Shown here in pieces: positions 24,362 to 32,873 of a DNA stretch of 64,000 nucleotides; position 1 is the stretch's first letter; the number at the start of each line of letters is the position of its first letter. The stretch spans positions 1 through 64,000 of the forward strand of contig NZ_QWLM01000002.1 of assembly GCF_003515945.1 (NCBI RefSeq). The letters are read 5' to 3'. The notes below the pieces were generated by a model. The model ran no database searches. It had not been told where the DNA came from and saw nothing but the letters and a program-made list of their open reading frames with translations. A program made the position numbers and the translations under genes. The stretch is from Dermacoccus abyssi. Its GTDB lineage: Bacteria; Actinomycetota; Actinomycetes; Actinomycetales; Dermatophilaceae.

Positions 24362-24859
24362 ATGGCGTCTCGAAACGTGAACACCGGCCCGACCACCCCC
24401 GCGACGCGCGCGCTCGACGCGGCAGGTGTCTCGTACGAAGGGCTGCCGTACGAGCACGATCCGTCGGTGACCTCCTACGGTGACGAAGCCGCGCAAGCTC
24501 TCGGTCTCGACCCCAGCCACGTGTTCAAAACCCTTGTCGTGTCGCTGGATTCGGGATCCTTCGGCGTCGCCGTCGTCCCGGTCTCGACGACGGCCGACCT
24601 CAAGGCCGTGGCCGCAGGGCTCGGCGCCAAGAAGTGTCGCCTCGCCGAACCGCGTGACGTGGAACGTCTCACCGGGTACGTGCTCGGAGGCGTCTCCCCC
24701 GTCGGCACGCGCACCGCCCTCGCCACGGTTGTCGACGCGAGCGCGGAAGCCCTGGCGACGGTGTACGTCTCGGGTGGGCGGCGCGGATTCGACATCGGGT
24801 TGGCGCCGGCCGACCTCGTTGAGAACGTTCACGGACGCTTCGCCCCGATCGCGCGCTGA
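24362..24859 (+). CDS. ybaK: Cys-tRNA(Pro)/Cys-tRNA(Cys) deacylase YbaK type
   Basis: A 165-residue editing enzyme that hydrolyses Cys-tRNA(Pro). The family pattern is intact: TPATRALDAAGVSYEGLPYEHDP, LGLDPSHVFKTLVVSLDSG with the catalytic-site Lys, VVPVSTTADLKAVAAGLGAKKCRLAEP and YVLGGVSPVGTRTALATVVD. ATG 24362 is favoured over a GTG two codons upstream; TATAGA lies 8 nt before, consistent with a leaderless or very short-leader message. Confidence 0.92.
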   Translation: MASRNVNTGPTTPATRALDAAGVSYEGLPYEHDPSVTSYGDEAAQALGLDPSHVFKTLVVSLDSGSFGVAVVPVSTTADLKAVAAGLGAKKCRLAEPRDVERLTGYVLGGVSPVGTRTALATVVDASAEALATVYVSGGRRGFDIGLAPADLVENVHGRFAPIAR

Positions 24860-24896
24860 GGCTCGACGCCTCGAGCGCTGTGGCACGATGACGCTC

Positions 24897-25823
24897 ATGA
24901 CGCCGCGTCGACTCATGCTGCTGGATTCCGCGAGCCTGTACTTCCGGGCCTTCTACGGTGTGCCCGAGCGGGAGGCACCGGATGGCACCCCCAACAACGC
25001 GCTGCGCGGCTTCACCGACATGATCGCGACGCTCGTCAGCACCTACGAGCCCACCGACCTCGTGGCGTGTTGGGACAACGACTGGCGCCCCGCGTTCCGC
25101 GTCGAGGCCATCCCGTCGTACAAGTCGCACCGCGTGCTCGAGGGCACCGACGGCTCCGAGGAGTCACCGGAGAAACTCACGCCGCAGGTGCCGCTCATCC
25201 GCGAGATGCTCGAGCTCGTCGGCATCACCCGCCTCGGCGTCGACGGCTACGAGGCGGACGACGTCATCGGCACGCTGACACACCGCTTCACCGGCCAGGG
25301 GCCGGTCGACGTGGTCACCGGCGATCGTGACCTCTTCCAACTCGTCGACGACGCCATGAGCGTTCGCGTGCTCTACACGGCCAAGGGCGGCGTGCGTGCC
25401 CCCGACCTCGTCGACGAGAGCTTCCTCATGACGAAGTACGGCGTGCCCGGCGGGCGCGCGTACGCCGATCTTGCCGTCATGCGCGGCGACACGAGTGACG
25501 GACTGCCTGGTGTCGCGGGCATCGGCGAGCAGACCGCGGCCGGGCTGCTCGCCGAGTTCGGCACCCTCGCCGCGATCCGTCGGGCCGTGGCGAACGGCGA
25601 TCCCCGCATCAAGGGAGCGCGCCGAACGCGGCTGGAAGCCGCTCATGACTATCTCGATGTGGCGCCGAAGGTCGTCGATGTGGCGCTGGACGTCGAGGTG
25701 CCCGGCGACCTCGTCACGGCCCTGCCCGACGGCGTTGCACAGCCTGACAGGTTCGCCGACTTCGCAGCCCGCTACGACCTCGGTGGCAGCGCGGAGCGAC
25801 TCTCCGCCGCGCTCACGCGCTGA
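24897..25823 (+). CDS. 5'-3' exonuclease (Pol I N-domain type)
   Basis: A 308-residue stand-alone FEN-like 5'-3' exonuclease, as found next to helY-like helicases in actinobacteria. Metal-binding residues are visible in LMLLDSASLYFRAF, ACWDNDWRPAFR, DGYEADDVIGTL and VVTGDRDLFQLV; the helix-hairpin-helix DNA-binding part is GDTSDGLPGVAGIGEQTAAGLL. It probably removes RNA primers or flaps. The start is ATG 24897 or ATG 24888 three codons earlier. It converges with the helicase gene; the two stops are 21 nt apart. Confidence 0.9.
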   Translation: MTPRRLMLLDSASLYFRAFYGVPEREAPDGTPNNALRGFTDMIATLVSTYEPTDLVACWDNDWRPAFRVEAIPSYKSHRVLEGTDGSEESPEKLTPQVPLIREMLELVGITRLGVDGYEADDVIGTLTHRFTGQGPVDVVTGDRDLFQLVDDAMSVRVLYTAKGGVRAPDLVDESFLMTKYGVPGGRAYADLAVMRGDTSDGLPGVAGIGEQTAAGLLAEFGTLAAIRRAVANGDPRIKGARRTRLEAAHDYLDVAPKVVDVALDVEVPGDLVTALPDGVAQPDRFADFAARYDLGGSAERLSAALTR

Positions 25824-25844
25824 CGCAAGCTCCACCCGACGGGT

Positions 25845-28634
25845 TCAGTCGAGACGGTCGGCCGCCACGACGCCGCGTTGAATGCCGGCGATGGCAGCCT
25901 TGGCCGTCTTCGTCAAGCCCTCGTGGTGGGTGGCACCCGCGATCTGATCGAGCAGGTCGACGAGCTGACGGCAGCGTCGCACGAAGTCACCCGCGGTGAG
26001 TTCCTCGTCGCGCAGAACGGCCTCGAGCCCCTGGCCCGCCGTCCAGCGGTGAACCGCCCACGCGAGGCCCGCGTCCGGAGCCGCCATTTCGGTGAGGCGG
26101 TGCTGCACGAGCGCGTCGTCGATGACCGACCACAGGTTGTGCGTCTCCTCGAGGGCGTCCGCGACGTCCCGGTTGGGCATGCGTGGCGCCTCCCCCACGA
26201 CGTCGCGCCGCGACTCGTGCACGAGCGCCGAGACGGCGGCAGCCAACGAGGGGGCGTCGAGCTTCTCCCAGATGCCGGCGCGCAGGCACTCGGCCGTGAG
26301 CAGATCCTTGTCCGAGTACAGGCGCATGAGCGACGTTCCGCGCTCGGTGAGCGCGAGCCCGCCGTGCTTGGTGTCGTTCGGCTCGAGGTAGTCGAACTCG
26401 ACGAGCACGTCGCAGATGCGGTCGAACTGCTTGGCGACGGTGTGCGTGCGGTTGTTGATCTTGGAGACGAGCGTGTCGGTCTCGCGGCGCAGTTTCCACC
26501 AGCGCTCGGCCCAGCGCGCGTGGTCCTCGCGGTACTCGCACGTGTGGCACGGGTGCGCCCGCAGGCGGCGCTGCAACTCCTCGATCTCGGCCGTGATCGC
26601 ACGGTCGGGCTCGATGGCCGTGCGACGCATCGGCTTCGGCGGGTCGTGCGGCACCTTGGCCCGCAGTGTTGCGGCCAGGTCGCGGCGCGACTTGGGCGAG
26701 CGCGTCGTGAAGCCCTTGGGGATCTGCAGTCGCGTGAGCGGGTCGAGCGGAGCGTCGATGTCGCTCGACGTCACCTGGCGCAGCTGTCCGTCGGCCGTGA
26801 TGACGCTCGGTGACGGGCCCTCGCGTTTACCGCCACGGTTGGCCTTGACGACGATGGCGAGGCCCTCACGCCGGCCGCTCGGGATGCGCACGACGTCGCC
26901 GGGGGCGAGTTCGCCGAGGGACCGATCAGCTGCCGCCCGAACGGCGGCAGCGCGCTTCTTCGCGGCGTTCTTCTCCAGCTCGCTGATGCGCCGGCGCATG
27001 CCCGCGTACTCGGTGAAGTCACCGAGGTGGCACTGCATGGCCTCCGCGTAGCCCTCGAGGCCCTCCTCGTTCTGACGCAGCTTGCGCGACAGTCCCACGA
27101 CGCTGCGGTCCGCCTGGAACTGCGCGAACGACGACTCCAGCACTTCGCGGGCACGTTCGCGCCCGACGGTGTGGACGAGGTTGACGGCCATGTTGAACGT
27201 CGGGCGGAAACTGGAGCGCAGCGGGTAGGTGCGCCGTGACGCGAGCCCGGCTACGGCCTCTGCTTCGACACCGCGGTTGTAGAGCACTACGGCGTGGCCC
27301 TCCACGTCGATGCCGCGACGGCCCGCACGTCCGGTGAGCTGCGTGAACTCGGCCGGCGTGATATCGACGTGCGACTCGCCGTTGTACTTGACGAGGCGTT
27401 CGAGCACGACGCTGCGCGCCGGCATGTTGATGCCGAGGGCCAGCGTCTCCGTCGCGAAGACGGCCTTGATCCGACCCGTGACGAACAGCTCCTCGACGAT
27501 CTCGCGGAACGTCGGCAGCATGCCGGCGTGATGGGCTGCGAAGCCGCGTGTGAGGCCCTCGACGAAGTCGTGGTAGCCGATGACGGCGAGATCCTGCGTC
27601 GGGATGTTCGCGACGCGCTCGGCGACGTACGCGCGGATCGACTCCCCCTCCTCGGGTGAGACGAGCTGCGTGCCGTACCCGAGGAGTTGGGCGACGGCCG
27701 CCTCACAGCCGTTGCGGCTGAAGATGAACGTGATGGCCGGGAGCAACCCGGCGCGATCGAGGGAGTCGATGACGTCGGCGCGGTGCGCGGGGCGGAATGA
27801 CTCCCCCGGCTTGCTCTGCGGTGCCGGACGCCGACCGCGCCCGCGGCGACCGGACGGAGCCCCCGCGTCGAAGCGGCGTCCACCGCGCGATCCGCGTGTG
27901 ATGAGACTGATGCGTTCCAGGAGCCGCGGGTTCACCTTGAGGCGCTTCTCGTCGTCCTGGACGAGCAGGTCGTACATCGAGTGCCCGACCATCATGTGTT
28001 GGTAGAGCGGCACCGGCCGGTGCTCGGTGATGACGACGTCGGTGTCGCCGCGCACCTGCTGCATCCAGTCGCCGAACTCCTCGGCGTTGCTCACCGTGGC
28101 CGACAGGGCGACGACTTGCACCGACTCGGGCAGGTGAATGAGCACTTCCTCCCAGACGGCGCCGCGGAAACGGTCGGCGAGGTAGTGCACCTCGTCCATG
28201 ACGACGAAGCCGAGACCGGCGAGCGTGGAAGAACCGGCGTACAGCATGTTGCGCAGCACCTCGGTCGTCATGACGACGATGGGCGCCTCACCGTTGTGCG
28301 AGGTGTCACCGGTGAGCAGGCCGACGTTCTTCTCGCCGTGCTGTTCGACGAGGTCGGCGTACTTCTGGTTGCTCAGGGCCTTGATCGGCGTCGTGTAGAA
28401 CGCCTTGCGCCCGGTGTGGAGGGCGAGGTAGCAGGCGAACTCTCCGACGACGCTCTTGCCCGCACCCGTGGGGGCCGCGACGAGGACGCTGTGCCCCTCC
28501 TGGACCGACTGTGCAGCCGCTCGCTGGAACTCGTCCAGCGGGTAGGGCAGCTGCTCCATGAAGTGGCCGAGGTGACTCGAGTCGAACTTCCGGCGTGACA
28601 CGGCCTGGGCGAACTTCTCGGCGGGAGACGACAT
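25845..28634 (-). CDS. helY: DEAD/DEAH-box RNA helicase, HelY/Mtr4-like
   Basis: A 929-residue superfamily 2 helicase. Motif I VLVAAPTGAGKSVV (about residue 53), motif II MDEVHYLAD (about 147), motif III SATVSN, and motif VI QLTGRAGRRGIDVEGHAVV are all present. The C-terminal third corresponds to the rRNA-processing-arch and DSHCT parts of Mtr4/Ski2-like enzymes (CHTCEYREDHARWAERWW). The expected role is RNA processing or turnover. TAGCCT lies 7 nt before ATG 28634, pointing to its own leaderless promoter; a hairpin separates it from tatC. The order pafB-pafC-tatA-tatC-helY matches mycobacteria. Confidence 0.93.
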   Translation of the reverse strand: MSSPAEKFAQAVSRRKFDSSHLGHFMEQLPYPLDEFQRAAAQSVQEGHSVLVAAPTGAGKSVVGEFACYLALHTGRKAFYTTPIKALSNQKYADLVEQHGEKNVGLLTGDTSHNGEAPIVVMTTEVLRNMLYAGSSTLAGLGFVVMDEVHYLADRFRGAVWEEVLIHLPESVQVVALSATVSNAEEFGDWMQQVRGDTDVVITEHRPVPLYQHMMVGHSMYDLLVQDDEKRLKVNPRLLERISLITRGSRGGRRFDAGAPSGRRGRGRRPAPQSKPGESFRPAHRADVIDSLDRAGLLPAITFIFSRNGCEAAVAQLLGYGTQLVSPEEGESIRAYVAERVANIPTQDLAVIGYHDFVEGLTRGFAAHHAGMLPTFREIVEELFVTGRIKAVFATETLALGINMPARSVVLERLVKYNGESHVDITPAEFTQLTGRAGRRGIDVEGHAVVLYNRGVEAEAVAGLASRRTYPLRSSFRPTFNMAVNLVHTVGRERAREVLESSFAQFQADRSVVGLSRKLRQNEEGLEGYAEAMQCHLGDFTEYAGMRRRISELEKNAAKKRAAAVRAAADRSLGELAPGDVVRIPSGRREGLAIVVKANRGGKREGPSPSVITADGQLRQVTSSDIDAPLDPLTRLQIPKGFTTRSPKSRRDLAATLRAKVPHDPPKPMRRTAIEPDRAITAEIEELQRRLRAHPCHTCEYREDHARWAERWWKLRRETDTLVSKINNRTHTVAKQFDRICDVLVEFDYLEPNDTKHGGLALTERGTSLMRLYSDKDLLTAECLRAGIWEKLDAPSLAAAVSALVHESRRDVVGEAPRMPNRDVADALEETHNLWSVIDDALVQHRLTEMAAPDAGLAWAVHRWTAGQGLEAVLRDEELTAGDFVRRCRQLVDLLDQIAGATHHEGLTKTAKAAIAGIQRGVVAADRLD

Positions 28635-28648
28635 GGTCACCAGGCTAT

Positions 28649-28686
28649 GACACAGGCGGGCCACCGCTCGGTAGCCCGCCTGTGTC
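28649..28686 (-). terminator. hairpin terminator after tatC
   Basis: GACACAGGCGGGC (28649-28661) pairs perfectly with GCCCGCCTGTGTC (28674-28686). It ends the paf-tat transcript before helY. Confidence 0.85.
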
Positions 28687-28707
28687 GAGTGTTCGTGCCG
28701 CGCCCGA

Positions 28708-29532
28708 TCAGAGTGCGGAGGCCTTGTCGTCGCTGATCTCCATCCACTCCGGACGGGACTTCGCCTCCCGTCGGCCTCGAATCTTGTCGAGGACGAGGGC
28801 GAGTCCGGCAGAGCCGTAGAAGAGGACGAGCAGCGGTGCCGACAGCAGGAACATCGTCCAGACGTCCGGGGTGGGCGTCATGATGGCCGCGAAGGTGGCG
28901 ATGACGATGATGGCGAAGCGCCACCCCTTGAGCATCATGCGGCCCGAGAGGATGCCGAGCACGTTGAGTGCCATGAGGAGGATCGGCAGCATGAACGACA
29001 GCCCGAACGCGAGAATGAAGCGCGTGACGAACGAGAAGTACTCGGTCGCGCTGGGCAGGTTCGAGGCGTTGTCCGGTGTGGCTCCCAGCAGCAGCTCGAC
29101 CGCGTTCGTGAACGTCTGAGTGCCCATGTAGACACCGCCGGCGAACAGGACGAGGGCGGCACCGATGAAGATGCGCCCCAGGCGCTTTTCCTTCTTCGTG
29201 AGGCCGGGCACGAGGAACGCCCAGATCTGCCAGAGCCAGACGGGGCTCGCCACGATGAAGCCGATCCACATCGACACCTTCAACTTGAGGTTGAAGGGGG
29301 CCGTGACGCCGTTGAAGTTGACGTCGATGTTCGAACCGGGGTGAAGAGCGGCGATGTCGGTGATCGGCTGCTTCAGGAAGTCGTAGACGTCCTGGTAGAC
29401 GATCCAACCGACCACGCAGCCGACGAGGATCGCGATGACGGAGACGATCGCGCGGTTGCGAAACTCACGCAGGTGCCCCCCGAGGGACATCCGCGCTTCG
29501 GGATTGTCTTTGCGTCGACCGAATCGAGCCAC
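28708..29532 (-). CDS. tatC: Sec-independent protein translocase TatC
   Basis: A 274-residue core subunit of the twin-arginine translocase. Six membrane helices can be traced. Conserved TatC segments are SLGGHLREFRNRAIVSVIAILVG (the usual HLxELRxR), VASPVWLWQIWAFLVPGLTKKEKR and FGLSFMLPILLMALNVLGI. It lies 22 nt downstream of tatA on the same strand. A cytoplasmic tail of about 25 residues follows the last helix. Confidence 0.96.
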   Translation of the reverse strand: MARFGRRKDNPEARMSLGGHLREFRNRAIVSVIAILVGCVVGWIVYQDVYDFLKQPITDIAALHPGSNIDVNFNGVTAPFNLKLKVSMWIGFIVASPVWLWQIWAFLVPGLTKKEKRLGRIFIGAALVLFAGGVYMGTQTFTNAVELLLGATPDNASNLPSATEYFSFVTRFILAFGLSFMLPILLMALNVLGILSGRMMLKGWRFAIIVIATFAAIMTPTPDVWTMFLLSAPLLVLFYGSAGLALVLDKIRGRREAKSRPEWMEISDDKASAL

Positions 29533-29554
29533 GATGTGCGTGCGGTGCCCGTGC

Positions 29555-29833
29555 TCAGTAGTCGCGGCGCTCGTCGGCGCGGGTGGCGCCGTCGTGCGGA
29601 GCGTTGTCGCGCGGAGCTGCGGCGTCGCGACGCGTGGCCTCGCCCTCGACGGTCTCCGAGGAGGCCTTCGACTCCTTCTCGGTCTTCATCTCGTCGATCT
29701 CGCTCTTGAGGATGCGGGAGCTACGGCCGAGGCTGCGTGCCATGTCGGGCAGACGCTTCCAGCCGAGCAGCACGACGATCAGCACGATGAGTACGAGCAG
29801 GATCACGGGGTTGTCGAAGAGAGAGCGAAACAT
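29555..29833 (-). CDS. tatA: Sec-independent protein translocase TatA
   Basis: A 92-residue pore-forming Tat subunit: a single N-terminal membrane helix ([33 protein letters not shown]) followed by an amphipathic helix and a charged tail. The hinge GxKRLPDxARxLG is the family signature. ATG 29833 is used because the helix begins right after it; the longer frame adds eight residues without support. Directly upstream of tatC. Confidence 0.94.
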   Translation of the reverse strand: MFRSLFDNPVILLVLIVLIVVLLGWKRLPDMARSLGRSSRILKSEIDEMKTEKESKASSETVEGEATRRDAAAPRDNAPHDGATRADERRDY

Positions 29834-29885
29834 GAGCGTCCTTACGAAGAGTGCCACAGCGGCGCGGGGCCACCCGGTCTGATGG

Positions 29886-30239
29886 TCAGTCTAGAGGACG
29901 ACGCCAACTGGCCCACACCTGCGTGTGGTCGTCGAGGCGCTCGTCCTTGTGCCGCTTACGGGCTCTGCGCAGTTGGTCGCGCCAATGGGATGCGGGCTTG
30001 TCCCACGCCAATTCGTCGGCCCCGGAACGAACCACGAGCTCACCGCTCCCCCGTGTGGCCACCGCGGCGCGAGCCTTGTCCGCCTCGTCGCGGGCGGTTT
30101 GGGTGCGATCCAGCGCGTCACTCACGGTGCGACCGAAGTCACGTGCGTGGGGCCACACCTTCCACACGCGTCTCGCGAGGTAGGCGAAGGCCACGGCCCA
30201 GAAGATCACCCAGAAGATGATCCACGACCACCACGTCAC
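29886..30239 (-). CDS. small membrane-anchored protein between pafC and tatA
   Basis: A 117-residue protein with one N-terminal membrane helix ([24 protein letters not shown]) followed by a charged cytoplasmic domain, probably partly coiled coil ([20 protein letters not shown]). GTG 30239 overlaps the pafC stop (GTGA), so it is translated with PafBC. I do not recognise the family; similar small proteins occur at this position in Micrococcales. Function unknown. Confidence 0.75.
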   Translation of the reverse strand: MTWWSWIIFWVIFWAVAFAYLARRVWKVWPHARDFGRTVSDALDRTQTARDEADKARAAVATRGSGELVVRSGADELAWDKPASHWRDQLRRARKRHKDERLDDHTQVWASWRRPLD

Positions 30240-31246
30240 AGCGCCCGCGCCGTCTGGGACGGGTCGACACCGTAGGCCTCGAGCGCGCGGCGAGCCTCGT
30301 CGGCGACGTCGTCCGTGAGCGAGGCGGGACGCAGCACGCGGGCGGCACCGCCGAGCTGCAGCAGCAGGCGGCGCAGCCATCGGCCGTCACCCACGTACAG
30401 CGTGACGTCGAGATACTCGCCGGAGCGCTCGACGTCGTGGCACGGGTAGTAGTCGGCCACCCAGGCCGCTTCGGGCGCGAGCCTGATGCGAGCGCTCGGG
30501 TCGGAGTCGTTGGGGGCGAAGAATCCACGCGAGAGGTCCGTCGTGGCGGCGTCGGTGGGCACCGTTGCGGCAGCGTCGAGCACCTCGACCGACTCCACCC
30601 GGTCGAGACGGAACATGCGCACGTCCTGCGCGCGGTGGCACCAGCCCTCGAGGTACCAATGACCCTCGGTGTTGAGCAGCCGCATCGGGTCGACGTCGCG
30701 CTCGGTCATCTCGTCACGGGACGGTACGACGTAGCGCAGGTGCACGCGTCGGGAGGCGTCGAGCGCCTCGCGCAGCAGGCGCAGCACCTCGTCGCCGTCG
30801 CGTTCGAGGCTGACGCGCACCCGGTTGCTCGGATCGCCGCTCTCCCCCGTCGCCTCGACGAGTTTGGTGAGTGCACGGTCCACGGCGTCGCGTTCGGTGA
30901 GGCCGGGAACATCGAGCAACGTGCGCAGACCGACGGTGAGAGCGAGTGCCTCGTCGCGCGTGAAGCGCAGCGGTTTGGCGATCGTGTCGGCGTTGCGCAC
31001 GTAGACGTAGCCCTCCTCCCATTCGGCCTCGATGAGGTCGTCGGGCATGTGGCCCGGTGTGCCGCACACGAAGAGGAGGGCGAGGTCGGCCTCGATCTGC
31101 TTGCGGCTCACGCCGAGGGTGCGTGCCGCCTGCTCGATGTCGATGCCCTGACGGCCCATGAGCCACGGCACCATGGTCAGCAGGCGCGCGAGACGGGTGG
31201 TCGCGGCCTCGCCGGAGATCGGCATGGGGGTGGTGGACTCGCTCAT
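30236..31246 (-). CDS. pafC: WYL-domain transcriptional regulator PafC
   Basis: A 336-residue partner of PafB. The PafBC heterodimer activates the LexA-independent DNA damage response in mycobacteria. An N-terminal winged helix (RLARLLTMVPWLMGRQGIDIEQAARTLGVSRKQIEADLALL) is followed by the WYL domain with GHWYLEGWCHRAQDVRMFRLDRV (about residues 192-214) and a C-terminal WCX extension. The ATG overlaps the pafB stop (ATGA), the classic coupled arrangement. Confidence 0.93.
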   Translation of the reverse strand: MSESTTPMPISGEAATTRLARLLTMVPWLMGRQGIDIEQAARTLGVSRKQIEADLALLFVCGTPGHMPDDLIEAEWEEGYVYVRNADTIAKPLRFTRDEALALTVGLRTLLDVPGLTERDAVDRALTKLVEATGESGDPSNRVRVSLERDGDEVLRLLREALDASRRVHLRYVVPSRDEMTERDVDPMRLLNTEGHWYLEGWCHRAQDVRMFRLDRVESVEVLDAAATVPTDAATTDLSRGFFAPNDSDPSARIRLAPEAAWVADYYPCHDVERSGEYLDVTLYVGDGRWLRRLLLQLGGAARVLRPASLTDDVADEARRALEAYGVDPSQTARAL

Positions 31247-32280
31247 ACCCGCTCCTCCTGGTGATCCGCAGCGGCGAATGTTGCCCCGCTCGACGCCGCG
31301 TCGCTAGTCATCGCCTGCAGCGCGCCCGTCAGGCGGCTGATCACGGCGTCGCGCAGCTCGAGTGGCTGCTCGACGAGCACGTCAGCGCCGAAGGAAGCCA
31401 CCTCGTCGGCCAGCACACCGAGGTCGGCGTACTCGATGTCGACGAGCTGCCACTCGTCGTCGACGACGCCGACGGTGCGGGCGCGACGCACGAGCGAGTG
31501 ACCGCGTTCGATGCGCACCCGCAGCACGGCGGGCGCCCAGTCGGCCACGCGCTCGGTGCCGGCGATCATCGAGTGCGCGTCGTGATCGGCGGGCACCTCG
31601 TAGCTACCGGGCTTGCCGACCTTGCGCACGGCGCCGTCGATCCGGGAGAGCCGGAAGACGCGGGGTGCGTCACGGTCGGTGTCGAAACCCGTGACGTACC
31701 AGTGGCCCTTGCGGTTGGTGACGGTCCAGGGCTGCAGCGAGCGGCGCGTCGACTCTCCCCCACCCTTGCGGTAGTCGAAGGTGATGGCGCACCGCTCCAT
31801 GACGGCGTCCTTGACGGCCTCGAAGGCGGGCTCGGCCGTGCGGATGCGCGGCTCCAGCCCGACCACGGAAGCGGCGTCGTGCTCGATGTCGAGCGCTTCG
31901 AGCTTGCGCAGGGCCGCCGCGGCGGGGCCGGCGAGGCTCGCCTGCTGCCACGCGCGTGAGGCGAGACCGAGGACGGCGAGCTCGTCGGCGTCGAAGTGCA
32001 GGTCGGGCAGTTCGTACTCGCGCCGATCGATGCGGTAGCCCGTCTCGTCCTCGAAGAACGTGTCGATGTGCTCGGTGCGCAGCGGGATGCCGAGATCGCG
32101 CAACTCGTCCTTGTCGCGCTCGAACATGCGGTCGAAGGCCTCGTCGTTGGGCGCGTCGGCGTACTGACGCACCGCCTGCCGGATGGCCGATTTCGTCAGC
32201 GCGCGGCGCGTGTAGAGCAACGCGATGACGAGGTTGAGCAGGCGTTCGGTCTTGGCTTCGGGCGTCGAGCGTGAGGCCAC
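31243..32280 (-). CDS. pafB: WYL-domain transcriptional regulator PafB
   Basis: A 345-residue protein. N-terminal HTH: KTERLLNLVIALLYTRRALTKSAIRQAVRQY and the DEAFDRMFERDKDELRDLGIPL segment; the WYL domain has GHWYVTGFDTDRDAPRVFRLSRI (about residues 195-217). It forms the PafBC activator with the next gene. GTG 32280 is chosen because ASRSTPEAKTERLLNLV is the conserved N-terminus; the upstream extension is not conserved-looking. Confidence 0.93.
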   Translation of the reverse strand: MASRSTPEAKTERLLNLVIALLYTRRALTKSAIRQAVRQYADAPNDEAFDRMFERDKDELRDLGIPLRTEHIDTFFEDETGYRIDRREYELPDLHFDADELAVLGLASRAWQQASLAGPAAAALRKLEALDIEHDAASVVGLEPRIRTAEPAFEAVKDAVMERCAITFDYRKGGGESTRRSLQPWTVTNRKGHWYVTGFDTDRDAPRVFRLSRIDGAVRKVGKPGSYEVPADHDAHSMIAGTERVADWAPAVLRVRIERGHSLVRRARTVGVVDDEWQLVDIEYADLGVLADEVASFGADVLVEQPLELRDAVISRLTGALQAMTSDAASSGATFAAADHQEERV

Positions 32281-32364
32281 CGCGTGCCACCTTTCTGCCG
32301 AGGTCTCGTGACGGCTGCGGGCGTCACACCGAGTGAGGATACTCGTTCTTTCGCACACATGTGC

Positions 32365-32407
32365 GACGAGGCCCGGTTTCCGCGCGTGGCGGAAACGGGG
32401 CCTCGTC
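32365..32407 (-). terminator. hairpin terminator after the small FKBP gene
   Basis: GACGAGGCCCGGTTTCCGC (32365-32383) pairs with GCGGAAACGGGGCCTCGTC (32389-32407). It separates the FKBP genes from pafBC. Confidence 0.85.
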
Positions 32408-32420
32408 ATGAGTGCTTCGC

Positions 32421-32840
32421 TCAGCGAATGCCGAACGAGCGACCGGCGCCCGGCTTGTTCGTCGAGACGAGGTCGACGACGAAGATGAGCGTCTCGTTGG
32501 GCTTGATCGCGGCGCCCGCGCCGCGCTCGCCGTAACCGAGGTGCGGCGGGATCGTGATCTTGCGGCGACCGCCGACCTTCATGCCGAGCAGGCCCTGGTC
32601 CCAGCCCGGGATGACCTGGCCGACGCCGACCTGGAACTCGAGCGGCTCACCGCGGTTCCACGAGGCGTCGAACTCCTCGCCCGTGGACCACGAGACGCCG
32701 ACGTAGTGCGCCTTGATGATGTTGCCGGGCTCTGCGGTGGCGCCGTCGCCCTCCCAGATGTCCTCGAGAACGAGCTCGCTCGGCGGGTTGTCACCCGGGA
32801 AGTCGATCTCCGGCTTTTCGGTGTTCGGGTCGAAGCCCAT
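32421..32840 (-). CDS. FKBP-type peptidyl-prolyl isomerase
   Basis: A 139-residue cytoplasmic single-domain FKBP that accelerates prolyl cis-trans isomerisation. The active-site pattern is present: HYVGVSWSTGEEFDASWNRGEPLEFQVGVGQVIPGWDQGLLGMKVGGRRKITIPPHLGYGE, ending in LIFVVDLV. A good GGAG ribosome binding site lies 6 nt before the ATG. It follows the FKBP lipoprotein gene by 33 nt, so the two are probably cotranscribed. Confidence 0.93.
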   Translation of the reverse strand: MGFDPNTEKPEIDFPGDNPPSELVLEDIWEGDGATAEPGNIIKAHYVGVSWSTGEEFDASWNRGEPLEFQVGVGQVIPGWDQGLLGMKVGGRRKITIPPHLGYGERGAGAAIKPNETLIFVVDLVSTNKPGAGRSFGIR

Positions 32841-32873
32841 GTGAATCTCCTTGAGTCCGTTCGTGATGATGCG